From positions 68,808,001 to 68,872,000 of the forward strand of contig CM065817.1 of the NCBI GenBank assembly GCA_033398695.1: a DNA stretch of 64,000 nt, given 5' to 3'. Below, in pieces: positions 44,298 through 55,834 of the stretch. This DNA is from Orobanche coerulescens. Lineage: Eukaryota > Streptophyta > Magnoliopsida > Lamiales > Orobanchaceae. The translations under genes were made by a program, and so were the position numbers. Positions within the stretch are counted from its first letter, which is position 1, and each line of letters begins with the position of its first letter. The notes beneath the pieces are model-generated. The model was not told the DNA's origin, did not search any database, and worked only from the letters and a program-made list of their open reading frames with translations.

Positions 44298-45968
44298 TGA
44301 AACGACCCGCACTAACTACCTAACTTACACTATCTTATATCATATTAGTACTTATAAATTACGGTGAAATTTCGATAGAGTTTCCCCTAAACTAGTACCT
44401 ATCCCAAACCTGTGACATAAAAACCAACACAATTATCATACAGAGACATCTAGTCTCAATCCGAATCAAACTCATGACATCAATATCCCCGTAGCTATAA
44501 CTACAAGAGATTAGTAAACAACAAAACTTCGAGCTTCCCAAATCACTTATTTATTTTACATTACGATATTTAAACAACCTCACAGGTTAAACAAACATAC
44601 TAAGTGAACTTAAAGTACCCATCACACCATCAACGACACTCGAACCTATATGTACATTACTGCAATACATATTTATAAAGTAAGGTCCACAAACAAGAGT
44701 GAAAATATGTTAAGCCCATGGTTAAGCCCGACAGGTCGTCATCCATGTACGTCGACCCTCAGCAACAGTGGAACTCCAACTCACCCAGCGAGGGAACATT
44801 CTCAAGCATCAGAATTACCTACAATGCATAAACTACGTGAGCTAAAGCCCAATAAGTAGAAATCATGCATGTTATGTATCATGTCTGATGAAACATATGA
44901 TATATGATTATCAATGGGAATCTCTCAAAATCATTTTCTTATCCTTGGGCCCGTTGAACCACGTACTAAGCACCGGAATGAGCTCAATATCATATCATAT
45001 CATGAGGCATGCATCTACTATGCCAGATATATAAGGCATGCATCTACCACACCAAATATATCGTGAGAACATGCATCTACCATGTCTCACACATGATATA
45101 ATCACGCATCTACCATGCTAAACATATTGTAAAAGCACGCATCTACCATGCCTCGGTGCTCTAGCAGCGGCCAACAAAACATTTTTATTTTCTTTCTTTC
45201 CATGATCGTACCATGCATGCAGACACTAGTGAGTATCCTGTTATGCATGCATGTGGAGATGCTAATGGATGCTATGATCATGTAAGGTGCAAGCAAACAC
45301 TTTAAGCATAATACAGATCAATCATCCAATACAATACACTCTCAAGATATCATCAAGTTTACAAACAATACTATGTTTATGCATTGTAGTTGCAGATGGA
45401 TTTCTACTTAACTTGATCGGGTAATACCCTTACGTTTATACCAATAGGGGGTTGTTGGGATGATATATCTTAAGAACCTGTTTCAAGGAATGTGTTTCAA
45501 GGATTTACATACCACGCGCAAGGTTTAACTCTCTTCATATCGAAAGGGTTTACCACTTCGCATAACCGGTGTTCTACGTACTTAATTTCGGTTTATCGAT
45601 GTATACCAGCCCATTAACCAATCAATTTTGGACTTATAATTCATTAATAAATCTATTAGTCTCTGTTTATAAAGTTCATTCAACTCTCACAACTTAAAAT
45701 GTCAAGGTTTTATAACAAACAATTGATTAAGAGAGTTTATCAAAGTCTTGTCATAATCAGATTTTGTTTTGCTTATAACCACTATAATATAAGTTGAATT
45801 TGCACCAGTTTTTGACATAATATCCCTAAGATACTTAAGAATAAGTATACTGAAACTCCTGACCCTGAAACATACGGATCAAGTAACATATACTATTAAT
45901 TCCAAAAGGTGGCAGAATTAATTCCTTTATTGCCTTAGTGAGTTTTAAGCATTATAAATCCATATTAA
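44298..45968 (-). repeat. 5' LTR of the minus-strand gypsy element, distal part
   Basis: This is the counterpart of 14117-15790 in the partner LTR, including the ATGCATGC-type repeats (45005-45260). It is interrupted at 45968 by the copia insertion and resumes at 54050. Confidence 0.9.
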
Positions 45969-46507
45969 TGTTGGGATTCGGTGCCTAAATCAAAGGCCCA
46001 GCGGAAGCGGTAAAACGAAAATTAATTCGATCTGAATTCCTATGAGGATCGATCGAGCTACATATATACGAATATCAAAAACCGAATTCACAAGAGATAT
46101 AGAAACTCACCCTTGTAGTCCGTTGATTAGATGGATAACCTTCTCTTGAGCTATTCCCCAAGCTTTGCTTGATCCCTATGAATCTATTCCGCTTCAAGCC
46201 CTTGAATGATCCAACGCCGAAAGCACCGAGTCTCTACTTGCCACGCACCGAGTCTCTACTTGCCACGATTAAGTATTTGAGCTATAAACCTTTCCAGTGC
46301 CGACCCCCTTATCCAATAAGGAGTGGAACGTTTTGCTCTCAAATACACGGACTAGTTTCTACATGTATATTTACGAGTTAGGAATGCCAGTAACTACCAG
46401 TAAATAAAGAAACATCCATTGCCTTATATTGATGATTTATATAATAACAAGTACAATGTCCTCACTCAACATCCTCTGAGTGGCATTCGAGGGCATACTC
46501 CTAATAA
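45969..46507 (-). repeat. 3' LTR of the copia element, internally deleted
   Basis: The ends match the 2014-bp partner (TGTTGGGATTCGG...; the far end reads TATTAGGAG in place of TGTTAGGAG), but only 539 bp remain. About 1.5 kb is missing between the bases matching 52310 and 53810. The junction carries a 22-base duplication of the CACCGAGTCTCTACTTGCCACG type. Confidence 0.88.
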
Positions 46508-48060
46508 TCTCCCACTTGCACTCAATGCCACACACTATGGTATCTAATACCCATGTTCTCTAGATGACGCTCCAAGCTAGTCTGAGAAAGTGGCTTGGTC
46601 AGTGGATCGGCGACGTTGTCGGCCGAGTCTACTCTGTGCAGCACAATGTATCCCTTGCGAACAAATTCTCTTACGAGATGATACTTCCTCTCAATATGTT
46701 TGGTGCTGTTGTGAAACCTCGGCTCCTTGGCCTGCGCTACGACTTTCGTTGTCGCAAAGATGAACAGTACTCAAGACATGGTATCACTTGAAGTTCTCCC
46801 AGAAACTTCTTAATCCAGAACCCTTCCTTGGAAGCCTCCGAGGCTGCTTGATACTCAGCCTGACAGGTGGAATCAGCAGTCGCTCTTTGATTGGCGCTAC
46901 GCCAAGATATTGCTCCTCCATTAAGAGTAAATATATAGCCAGAAGTAGACATCGAGTCTTCCTTCAGTCCTTGGAAGTCCGAATCAGTGTATCCCACCAC
47001 ATCCAATTCTCCACCGCCATACATCAGAACCATATCTCTAATCCTTCTCAAGTACTTGAGAACGTTCTTTACGGCAGTCCAATGTTCCCTACCTGGGTTT
47101 TCCTGAAACCTACTCACCACGCTTACAGCATGCGCGATGTTAGGTCTTGTACACAACATAGCATACATAAGGCTACCCACGGCCGAAGCATATGGTATAT
47201 TACTCATTTCCTTTCGTTGTTCCTCACTTTGAGGACACATCTTCAAGGAGAGTTTTATTCCATGTTGCATTGGTAGGAACCCTCTTTTAGAATCATCCAT
47301 CATAAATCGCTTTAAGATCTTATCTATATAGAGGGCTTTGGAAAGACCTATTGTTCTCTTCGCTCTATCCCGGTAGAGTCGAATTTCAAGAATATAGGTT
47401 GCTTCTCCCAAGTCTTTCATGGAGAAATTACTCGAAAGCCAAGCTTTTACAGAACTGAGCATTCCCACATCATTTCCTATTAGTAGAATATCATCCACAT
47501 ATAGTACTAAGAATGCGATCTTGCTCCCACTAACCCTCTTGTATACACAAGGTTCCTCTTCATTTTGCACGAAGTCAAACTCCTTGACCGCCTCGTCAAA
47601 ACGAAAGTTCCAACTACGCGACGCTTGCTTCAGTCCATAAATGGAACGCTGAAGCTTGCACACTTTCTAAATATCGACTTCGGACACAAAGACTTTAGGC
47701 TGCTCTATATAGATTTCCTCCTCGAGGAATCCATTAAGGAAAGCCATATTTACGTCCATTTGCCATATCTCATAATCGTGGTAGGCATCTATAGCAAGCA
47801 TCATGCGAATAGACTTGATCATGGCTACGGGCGAGAAGGTATCGTGGTAATCGATCCCTTCCTTCTAGGTATAACCCTTTGCCACAAGCCTGGCCTTATA
47901 GGCGTCAACCTTGCCATCATCATCAGTCTTTCTCTTGTAGATCCACTTGTTCCCAATAGGCACTATGCCCTTGGGGCGGTCTACTAGAGTCCAGACCTGA
48001 TTAACATGCATCGAGTCTATCTCAGCTTCCATAGTTTCACGCCATTTCGCGGAGTCTACA
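46508..48060 (-). pseudogene. Copia reverse transcriptase-RNase H
   Basis: Reading leftward, the RT entry VPIGNKWIYKRKTDDDG and KARLVAKGYT is followed by a TAG near 47865, then the catalytic region with SIYGLKQASRSW and the Y-V-D-D of VLYVDDILLIGND (about 47490-47500). RNase H has SAVGSLMYAMLCTRPNI, GYTDSDFQG and SGYIFTLNGGAISW. A frame break near 46745 precedes the remains of the conserved end block. A TAG just before MCKLQRS (near 47667) also breaks the frame. The enzyme would copy element RNA. It is inactive here. Confidence 0.9.
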
Positions 48061-48973
48061 TCCACCATCGCTTGGTCATAGGTCGTCGGCTCGGTCTCTT
48101 GGCTATCACTTGGAACCTCATGGAGACCCAGCTCCTCCAAGTGCACAAGCCCATACCTCTCAGGTAAATGAGACACCCTACTAGACCTACGAGGTGGTTG
48201 TACTTGTGTTTCAGAAAGTTCGGTTCCAGTTTCTTGCACAGGTGTCTCACGAGGAGTTTCATTGTATTTTTCTAGAGAAATACTTCTACCTGCTCCGCCT
48301 TCCTGAATGAACTCATCTTCCAGGAAGTGTGCTTGTAAAGCAACAACGATCTTTCGATCTTCGGGCATGTAGAATAGATATTTCATCGTCCCAGACGGGA
48401 ATCCAATGAAACATCCCTTGGCAGACCTAGCTTCCAACTTTTCCACCTTAGTCTTCTTGACATAGGCGGGACATCCCCAAATCCTAATATGATTAAGACT
48501 TGGTTTCCTTCCCTCCCACATCTCATGTGGAGTTTTAGGAAAGGATTTGGAAGGACATCTGTTTAAGATATAAGCGGCAGTCAGGAGTGCATACCCCCAC
48601 AGGTAAATTGGTAAGTCAGTATAGCCCAGCATGGAACGGACCATGTTTAACAAGGTCCGGTTCCTTCTTTCTGACACACCATTTAACTGAGGAGTACCTG
48701 GAGGTGTTAGTTGTGAAACTATTCCATGTTCCTTAAGGAACTCGTCAAACTCCATACTCATATACTCGCCACCTCGGTCCGACCGAAGTGCTTTGATATG
48801 ATTACCAGTTTGTTTCTCGACTAGGGCCTTGAATTCCTGGAATTTCTCAAAGGCCTCGGATTTATGTTTCATTAAGTATACATAACCATACCTAGTATGG
48901 CCATCTGTAAACGTAATGAAATATTGATATCCGTCACGTGCTGCTTCCAAAGCACCACATACGTCGGTATGGA
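47865..48973 (-). pseudogene. Copia integrase core
   Basis: The open stretch from 48950 has TFTDGHTRYGYVYLMKHK, LRSDRGGEYMS and PGTPQLNGVSERRNRTLL, the D, D and E blocks of a copia integrase. HIRIWGCPAYVK and GCFIGFPSGTMKYLFY of the C-terminal region follow, then the linker into RT. A frame change near 48974 separates it from the zinc-binding part. The linker is Pro/Thr/Glu-rich, as usual. Confidence 0.9.
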
Positions 48974-49600
48974 TTAATCCCGATTTATCGCTCTTTCAAA
49001 TGTCCCTGTGAAGGGGGACTTAGTCATTTTGCCTTTAAGGCAAGATTCACAAGTAGGAAAAGGATCTGATCCCAATGGACCCATAAGTCCATCTTTTTCC
49101 ATCTTGTAAACCCTGGTCTGACCAACATGACCAAGTCTAAGATGCCATTTCAAAACTTGATTGGTTTCATCCCTACCACGTTTTCTAGTCATAGTATTCA
49201 CAACTACTTTGTTGCTGAGATTTAGATGATACAATCCATTCAACAATGTAGCAGTACCCACTAGTTTATTTCTAAAATAAATTTTGCAGGAACCATCACC
49301 AATGAAAAATGAAAAGCCTTTTCGGTCCATGACCGAAATGGATACAATGTTTTTGTGCCCCTTGGGCAAAACAAGTACATCTTCTAAAGTCAAAACAAAG
49401 CCGGATTCTAAACCCAAAAGAAGTGATCCTATGTCGTTCGCCTCGACACTATGCCCACTTTCGACTGTGATCATAACTTCTCCAGCTCCAAGCTTCCTAC
49501 TTTGTTCCAGATCCTGATTCACGGTACAAATATGAGAACTAGCACCGTAATCCAAGATATCAGAAGTAGAAAATACAGAGCGAACAATTTCTTTCCAAAA
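48974..49600 (-). pseudogene. Copia protease and integrase zinc-binding region
   Basis: DYGASSHIC (about 49553-49530) stands where copia proteases have D-S/T-G-A-S/C-x-H, so the key Asp and Gly are kept but the middle residue is Tyr. Later, WHLRLGHVGQTRV and CESCLKGKMTKSPF give the H-H-C-C zinc-binding motif before the integrase core. A TAA at 49600 separates this part from gag. Confidence 0.85.
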
Positions 49601-50437
49601 CTAAAAGTTCTCAGACCAAGTGCCATGAAGAATCGGACAGTCTCTAGCCCAGTGGCCCAGCTCACCGCACTTGAGACAAGCATCCTTCTTCTTCTTGTTC
49701 TTCGGAACCATCGGGGCCTTGCCCTTACCCTTAAGGTTCTTAACTTGTGGTCCAGTTTGCTTCTTGGTCTTTTTCTTCTTGTTCTTAGACCTCCAAGGTC
49801 CAGAAGAAATCACAAGAGCAGACTCCTTCATTCGCGGAGTCTTCATCTGAGACTGAGCGGTCACAAGTATGTTCATTAGCCCAGCTAAATTACATGTAAT
49901 CTCATTACAGTTGAAGTTCATAACAAACTGTGAGAAGGAATCAGGGAGAGACTGTAGGATAAGGTCGGTTTGGAGAGAAGTATCCATTTTAAAATCAAGA
50001 GCCTCCAATCTCTCGATCATGGATATCATTTTGAGGACGTGTTCCTCAACCTTCTCACCTTCCTTCATCCTTGCACCGAACAGTTGCTTGGATATCTCAT
50101 ATCTAGCAGTTCTGCTATGCTCACCATAAAGTTCGGTTAAGTGAGATAGAATCTGCCTAGCAGAAGTCATTTTCTCATGAGCTCTCTGAAGCTCATTATA
50201 CATGGAAGCCATCATATAAGCACGGACTTTCACGTCATCCTTAACCCACTTTTCGTGGTTTTCAATCTCTTCCTGATTGGCTCGGGTCCGCACAGGAGGC
50301 GCCAGAATGTCCGTCTCCAAGATGTATCCCAGTGCCTCTATACTGAGGACAATCATCAGATTACGGAGCCAATCCACAAAGTTAGGTCCCATTAAGGTGT
50401 TCTTTTCGAGCAAAATTGCGAGTGGATTCATTGTCAT
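49601..50437 (-). CDS. Copia Gag, open frame of 278 residues
   Basis: Starting at Met 50437 (MTMNPLAILLEKNTLMG), the frame is open to 49601. It has the PNFVDWLRNL block typical of copia Gag, helices with KMTSARQILSHLTELYGEH and LFGARMKEGEKVEEHVLKM, a strongly basic stretch with KNKKKK, and one CCHC knuckle, CLKCGELGHWARDC, near the C-terminus. Gag forms the particle and packages RNA. The stop at 49600 replaces read-through into pol, so Gag alone could still be made. I see no evidence that it is. Confidence 0.85.
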   Translation of the reverse strand: MTMNPLAILLEKNTLMGPNFVDWLRNLMIVLSIEALGYILETDILAPPVRTRANQEEIENHEKWVKDDVKVRAYMMASMYNELQRAHEKMTSARQILSHLTELYGEHSRTARYEISKQLFGARMKEGEKVEEHVLKMISMIERLEALDFKMDTSLQTDLILQSLPDSFSQFVMNFNCNEITCNLAGLMNILVTAQSQMKTPRMKESALVISSGPWRSKNKKKKTKKQTGPQVKNLKGKGKAPMVPKNKKKKDACLKCGELGHWARDCPILHGTWSENF

Positions 50438-52035
50438 ATTGAGATTTGAGTCTGCATTAAGTACGATAGATTAATTAGTGACTCATTCAATTATGTTATG
50501 AGTACAGAATTAAGGTCTTTTCTATTCTTGTTACCCAGCTCCCACTATTTTTATCGGAATAACACACTCCCATGTGAAATCCGGAAGTATCGTCGCTCTA
50601 CTTCACAGTGGTGATCGAGTTCTTTATAAATCTTAATAGAGGGCAACCGAACAGGTTTCTAGTCTATTAATTTTCATAAAGTGGTGTCCAACACCAACCC
50701 ATCTAATGGATGATTCGATCTTCTTTTTCCCCTTGTTCAGTCCCCTCAACCTATACGGTTTCTATGGTTCGTGAACAAGTTAAGTTTATACCATCGACGC
50801 AAATCAGTTTCACAATTGAATCTTATTCGGCAACCTATCAGGTTTCTAGGGATAAAATTTGCTCCAACCGAAGGCATCCAAATGCGCTGCCGGTAATTTA
50901 TCCGTCCTCCCCGAACGACTACCCCTATAACTCGGAAGCATAGCACATCCGGTTTGGATTTCAATTTCCCGAAAACTCGATGGAGGGAAGGAAAACCTTG
51001 AAACCTTATAAACTTAATAATTTATCGTGGGAGAATTTTCGCGATTAACGTTACACTTTGCACATTAATCGTTTAAGCGCGTTTGTGGCATTTATACAAT
51101 ATGAAACAACCATTCACAACCTAGTTGCTACCAACATGTGGTTCATGGACCGTTCCTACAAAACAAAAACTCCGTAATCTAATTACAAGTCTTCATCTTG
51201 AATATTCGTCTTCTCGAAATGGATCTTCCTCCAGTCTTTGTCATTACATATAAATTTTACATTGAATATTGCATCCTAGATACAAATTTTTTCTAGTAAA
51301 ATAAATAGGCTCAAAACGGCCTTTACAACCCAATCGAATAAAACGAACGATTCAAAAACTAAGTCCACGAACCACATCCCCATTCAAAAGCATTCATCCA
51401 ATAAATACTAAATAAATGGAAAGCGTAGAGATACATTGATCCAATCAACAATACGAACCGATCAAATCGATTGACACAATCGGTAATATGAAAACGTTCA
51501 AAATAATTCGGTCGATCACAAGTATTCCAATAAATAAATTTTCGCTTATAAAATAAAATACCATAAATCATTTTAATCATATTAAATCCAATTTAAAATG
51601 AGGGAAATCATTTTTAGGAATACACGAAGCAAACAAGCCCGAAATGGGTCCGAAATGGGCCGAACCGCGCCCGAAAATGCCACCAGGCAGCATGCACGGC
51701 TGCCCAGCGGCCCTGGTCCGCGGCCCCCGAGCCCTGGGCCGCGGCCCCCTGCTCCCGGACCCCTCCCGGACCATCCAACGGCATTTCGGGGCTAGTTTTT
51801 CGACCGGATATCCAATATCTATATTCTCCAACATTCATATCTTAAATATAAATCATATTTCCAAGAAATTAAGATTTATATTTAGACATAAACTTACGAA
51901 AAATATAACTACAACGAACGTAAAAACATATACCACGATTATGACTAAAATGATTCCAAATCATTCACCATCTAATCAAGCATTCCAAATGCTAATATCG
52001 TATATACGATCGCAAGACCTACGCTCCGATACGAC
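50438..52035 (-). other. Copia 5' leader with primer binding site
   Basis: TCGTATCGGAGC at 52034-52023 (minus strand) is one base off TGGTATCGGAGC and abuts the LTR end. The leader is 1.6 kb, mostly AT-rich, with an isolated GC block at 51640-51780 containing two GGCCGCGGCCCC-like or CCGCGGCCCCC-like sites. No coding sequence is evident. Confidence 0.7.
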
Positions 52036-54049
52036 TGTTGGGATTCGGTGCCTAAATCGAAGGCCCAGCGGAAGTGGTAAAACGAAAATTAATTCGATCC
52101 GAATCCCTACGAGGATCGATCGAGCTACGTATATACGAATATCAAAAACCGAATTCACAAGAGATATAGAAACTCACCCTTGTAGTCCGTTGATTTGATG
52201 GATAACCTTTTCTTGAGATATTCCCCAAGCTTTGCTTGATCTCTACGAATCTATTCCGCTTCAAGCCCTTGAACGATCCAACGCTGAAAGCACCGCGTCT
52301 CTACTTGCCACGCGCCGGAGAAACGACCGGAACGACGATCACCTTGCTATCCTCCGAGGATACAGCTACAGCTAAGTGATGAAGCTATATATGTAAAGAT
52401 TACTACACTCTAAGTGTTTTAATCTTACTCTCTCATTATGTCTTGATATTTTTCTCTATGAAAAACAAGAACAAAGTTGAAGAAGAAGATGACTTGGAGA
52501 AAAAATTTTTCTCTCTCTTTTCTCTCACAACTCACGTATGGAAGCATGTCAATGTGAGTGATTGTCATCATCTTCATTTATTCAACTCCCCACTACTACC
52601 AACAACTCATGCATGTGGGAATCTAACCCCACCATATAATGTGTATGATACTTGTCCCCTCACATGATATTCCAAACATCATGATATAGACAAGTCAATA
52701 CATACACATGTATATTATTGGGGGGGGGGGGGGCATGAGGATGAAACGGACGAGTTTTGTTCATTTCGGACTCCCGTGAGTCCAAACAGATAAACTCCGA
52801 TTCCGTTCCGATGTATTTATATTGATTAATTAATCCAATTAATTAATCATATTAAATACATAATATCATAATTAATTTCTCCAAGAAATAATTATATTCC
52901 TGAATTAAATTAATCACCTGGTAATTTATTTAAATAATTAGGTCGTAAATTAATTTATCCAATAAATCAATTTAGACATCCAATGTCCCAAAATTAGATA
53001 TCCAATATCTAATATTTATAATGAGAGAATTAGCTTTATTCATTCCGTCGTCAATCCTATTACGCGACTCGGTAGTTCCGTCTCAGTCAGCAATGGGAGG
53101 AACCAAAGAGTAGTAGCACCACCTAGCCAGCCTGGCGGCCTACACTGTACCCCAACTGAGAACGAATGATTGGGACCATTCAAGAACCATTCTGTCGTGA
53201 ATACCAGTATACGTATAAACCCTTCTTTCAAATGTCCCGATCAAGTTATAGGGTCACGGTCAGTCAAACCCCATCTGTACTTGACGTTATGCATGCGTTA
53301 ATGCAAACCGAGATCATCGAGCTCTCGTGTACCTAATACAGCTAGCTCCAATGCTTTGGCGAAAGACTTATGATCTCATCTGCCAATAACCGCATATGAC
53401 ATATAACCCGTTCACTAACAGGAGAAACAATTCTATCTTGGTATTCAGTAGGACCTGCTACTGGCCTATCAAGATGCATGTCGAGGTTGACCCCCGCCTT
53501 CCGGTTTATAGGGTCGAACTACTCTAATGAAAATCTTGACGTCACAAGCACATCCCTACTAAATCCTCAAGTCGAAGGTTCTCGAATACCTATCACAACC
53601 TTTCGATTCCATCATTGACTGTCCCGGAGTGAAATCCATGTGACGAATCGAGGGTGAGTCGGTTCGAGTATACTAATCCAATTAGCATACCTATAACGTG
53701 TGCTCCCACTAACCATTAGTGTTCGACAGGCACTCTCCTTGTCAAAGAACACGTCATACAAGTCTTCACATAAACTTAACGCCCAGTCAAGTTTCATCGA
53801 CTTGCGAACGATTAAGTATTTGAGCTATAAACCTTTCCAGTGCCAACCCCCTTATCCAATAAGGAGTGGAACGTTTTGCTCTCAAATAAATGGACTAGTT
53901 TCTACATATATATTTACAAGTTAGGAATGCCAGTAACTACCAGTAAATAAAAAAACATCCATTGCCTTATATTGATGATTTACATAATAACAAGTACAAT
54001 GTCCTCACTCAACATCCTCTGAGTGGCATTCGAGGGCATACTCCTAACA
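52036..54049 (-). repeat. 5' LTR of the copia element, full length
   Basis: On the minus strand the LTR runs from TGTTAGGAGTATGCCC (54049) to GAATCCCAACA (52036), 2014 bp. It carries a run of fourteen Gs at 52720-52733 and AT-rich palindromic stretches (TTAATTAATTAA-like) near 52830. I could not place a TATA box with confidence. Confidence 0.9.
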
Positions 54050-55211
54050 ATTAAACACAAGGGTTTGCCATGGCTGAATTCTCAACATCATTATAATATG
54101 TATAAGAACATATAAAAGCTCTCACACCTTCGAAATAGCTAAGAAACATAGCAAGAATAAGGAAGAAACAAAGGAAACTCACCTTGATTGTCAAAGGAAT
54201 TGAGGTGTTGATGTTTTTGATGATTTCTTCTTGAATTTTTGGTGAATTTTCGAAGTGAGGAGCTTCTTGTTCATGTACAGACTGTAAATGAGGGTTGAGG
54301 GTCGGATTTATCCATCAACCAAGTGTGTTAAGTCGGTTATGAAGGTGAAATGTCCAAAATACCCTCGAATGACTACTAGAGACTAGGTTTGAAATAATTG
54401 ATCGATTCAAGTAGTTATGATCCGTTTCTTGGAGTGTTTGAACCAGTTCCTAGTATATATTGACCTCATTTAGGGTATGGATGATTTTTAAAATGGTTTA
54501 GTAGAAGTTTAGGGTGTATTTTTATTGCTTAAACTCGATTACCCATGCGAACAATGTTGAAAATGCTAGTGAAGGACTTTATTGTCAAACTTTCTAAAAC
54601 TTCACAAATGCGACACTATAGGTAAGAATGGAAGGAATCATTTATAAAAATATAATTAATATGATAAACTAAAAGATAAGTTCAATTCCTACCGCAGTTG
54701 GAACGAATGAGGTATAGACAGATCACAGTATTTTACAGACGTTATCAGATATAATCATAAATTGTATCCTATTAGGTATTGACAAGAATCAAAGGCACTT
54801 GACATGTGTTAGTTTATTGAATGATGGTTATCCACTTGAATCGTCAATTTAAAGTGACCCACTACACGCGCCGACTAAAATCTCGAGATAAGCTAGTTAA
54901 CCTCCGATTGACACGTTAGTGACACCTTTATTACTTCTAGGCTTACCACGTGTACTCAGAGTTTTATATGATCTTTATATATATTTTATTTTTGTATTAG
55001 AAATAATATGAATAACGTAACTTAGTTCCGTAACATATACCACGATAGTGTTTTAGACTTTAGTTCAAATGTTTAGCACATTTCTATGTAGTGAAATTAA
55101 CTATAAAATCAAATGAACCATGAAACATCAAGTAATCCAAATAACACGTAATTAACAAGTTATACATGGATCATATTGACCAAGTGAGTAGTGTTAGGCT
55201 CGGGTATCACA
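54050..55211 (-). repeat. 5' LTR of the minus-strand gypsy element, proximal part
   Basis: This is the counterpart of 15787-16948. It starts with the right copy of ATTAA and ends GTATCACA at 55211. In minus orientation it contains the LTR start TGTGATACC and much of U3. Confidence 0.9.
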
Positions 55212-55834
55212 GCTAAATACCTTATATTTGTATTTAAGGCTAGAAAATTTAATAACGGTGATTATTAATATTTTTCTATATGAGGATCATGAGTTTTCAA
55301 AATTGATGATTTTTTGAAATATTTTCCCTATTAAAATAATATGAAGTTTTCATTCGATCAAATTGATATAAATAACGGTTATACCATAAATACGGTAGAA
55401 AAATATTGAATATTATATTTTAGATTTAAAATAATATGCTGGAGTTTTAGCAATGAAATTGTTAAAGTTCGGATTGTCTTTTTGAGAAAGGGGAAACTAA
55501 AGTTATAGAATTGGAATAATTGTTGTTCGCGGAAATCGAATGCGTAATATATTGCCTTTAGTGAGTTATTGATATTGGGATATAAATACTTTGTCAAGGT
55601 GTGGAAATCAAACATCGGGAACTCTAATGGATTTGATTTACCAACCCGGCTATTTGAGGCAAGTATCTTGCCCATACATTACGTGATTTGTGGATTTAAT
55701 AGTGGGTAATCGACGATATATGCTGAATGAATGTCTATATTAACTTTCAAAGGAATCGATATGTTTTTCAATATTTCCTTAAAGATGACTCGTATGTTTT
55801 GTTGTTAAATGTGCTTGTCTAAGTATGTGTATTA
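55212..55834 (+). repeat. Old gypsy-type LTR, right half
   Basis: The block GGCTATTTGAGGCAAGTATC and TTGCCCATAC, then GATTTGTGGA and GGGTAATCGA, parallels LTR a near 22128-22190. This supports an old LTR continuing from 12778-14116. It is cut off at 55834 by the Sirevirus-like element. Confidence 0.5.

Larger units (their letters stand above)
45969..54049 (-). mobile_element. Minus-strand Ty1/copia element inside the gypsy LTR
   Basis: On the minus strand the order is 5' LTR (54049-52036), primer site, long leader, gag, protease, integrase, RT, RNase H and 3' LTR (46507-45969). Integrase before RT is the copia order. ATTAA at 45964-45968 and 54050-54054 is the target duplication, and the empty site survives in the partner LTR near 15786. 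Gag is open, but pol has stops and frame changes. The lineage within Ty1/copia is not assigned. Confidence 0.93.
14117..55211 (-). mobile_element. Minus-strand Ty3/gypsy element carrying two nested insertions
   Basis: Read on the minus strand, the 5' LTR is at 55211-44298, then a primer site, gag, protease, RT, RNase H, integrase, polypurine tract and the 3' LTR at 16948-14117. The LTR ends are TGTGATAC and GTCGTTTCA. Gag is interrupted by the LARD array (20652-43285) and the 5' LTR by a copia element (45969-54049). Without these the element is about 10.4 kb. The flanks GCTGC and GCTAA agree at three of five bases, so the target duplication is imperfect. Several stops in gag and pol make it inactive. 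The integrase tail is chromodomain-like. Confidence 0.9.

Noticed and set aside
47565..47987. Plus-strand frames across the copia and Sirevirus-like pol regions
   Set aside because: They are antisense shadows of the minus-strand pol genes.
52720..52733. G-run of fourteen as a polypurine tract
   Set aside because: It lies inside the copia 5' LTR and not beside an LTR start, so it is better seen as a homopolymer tract.
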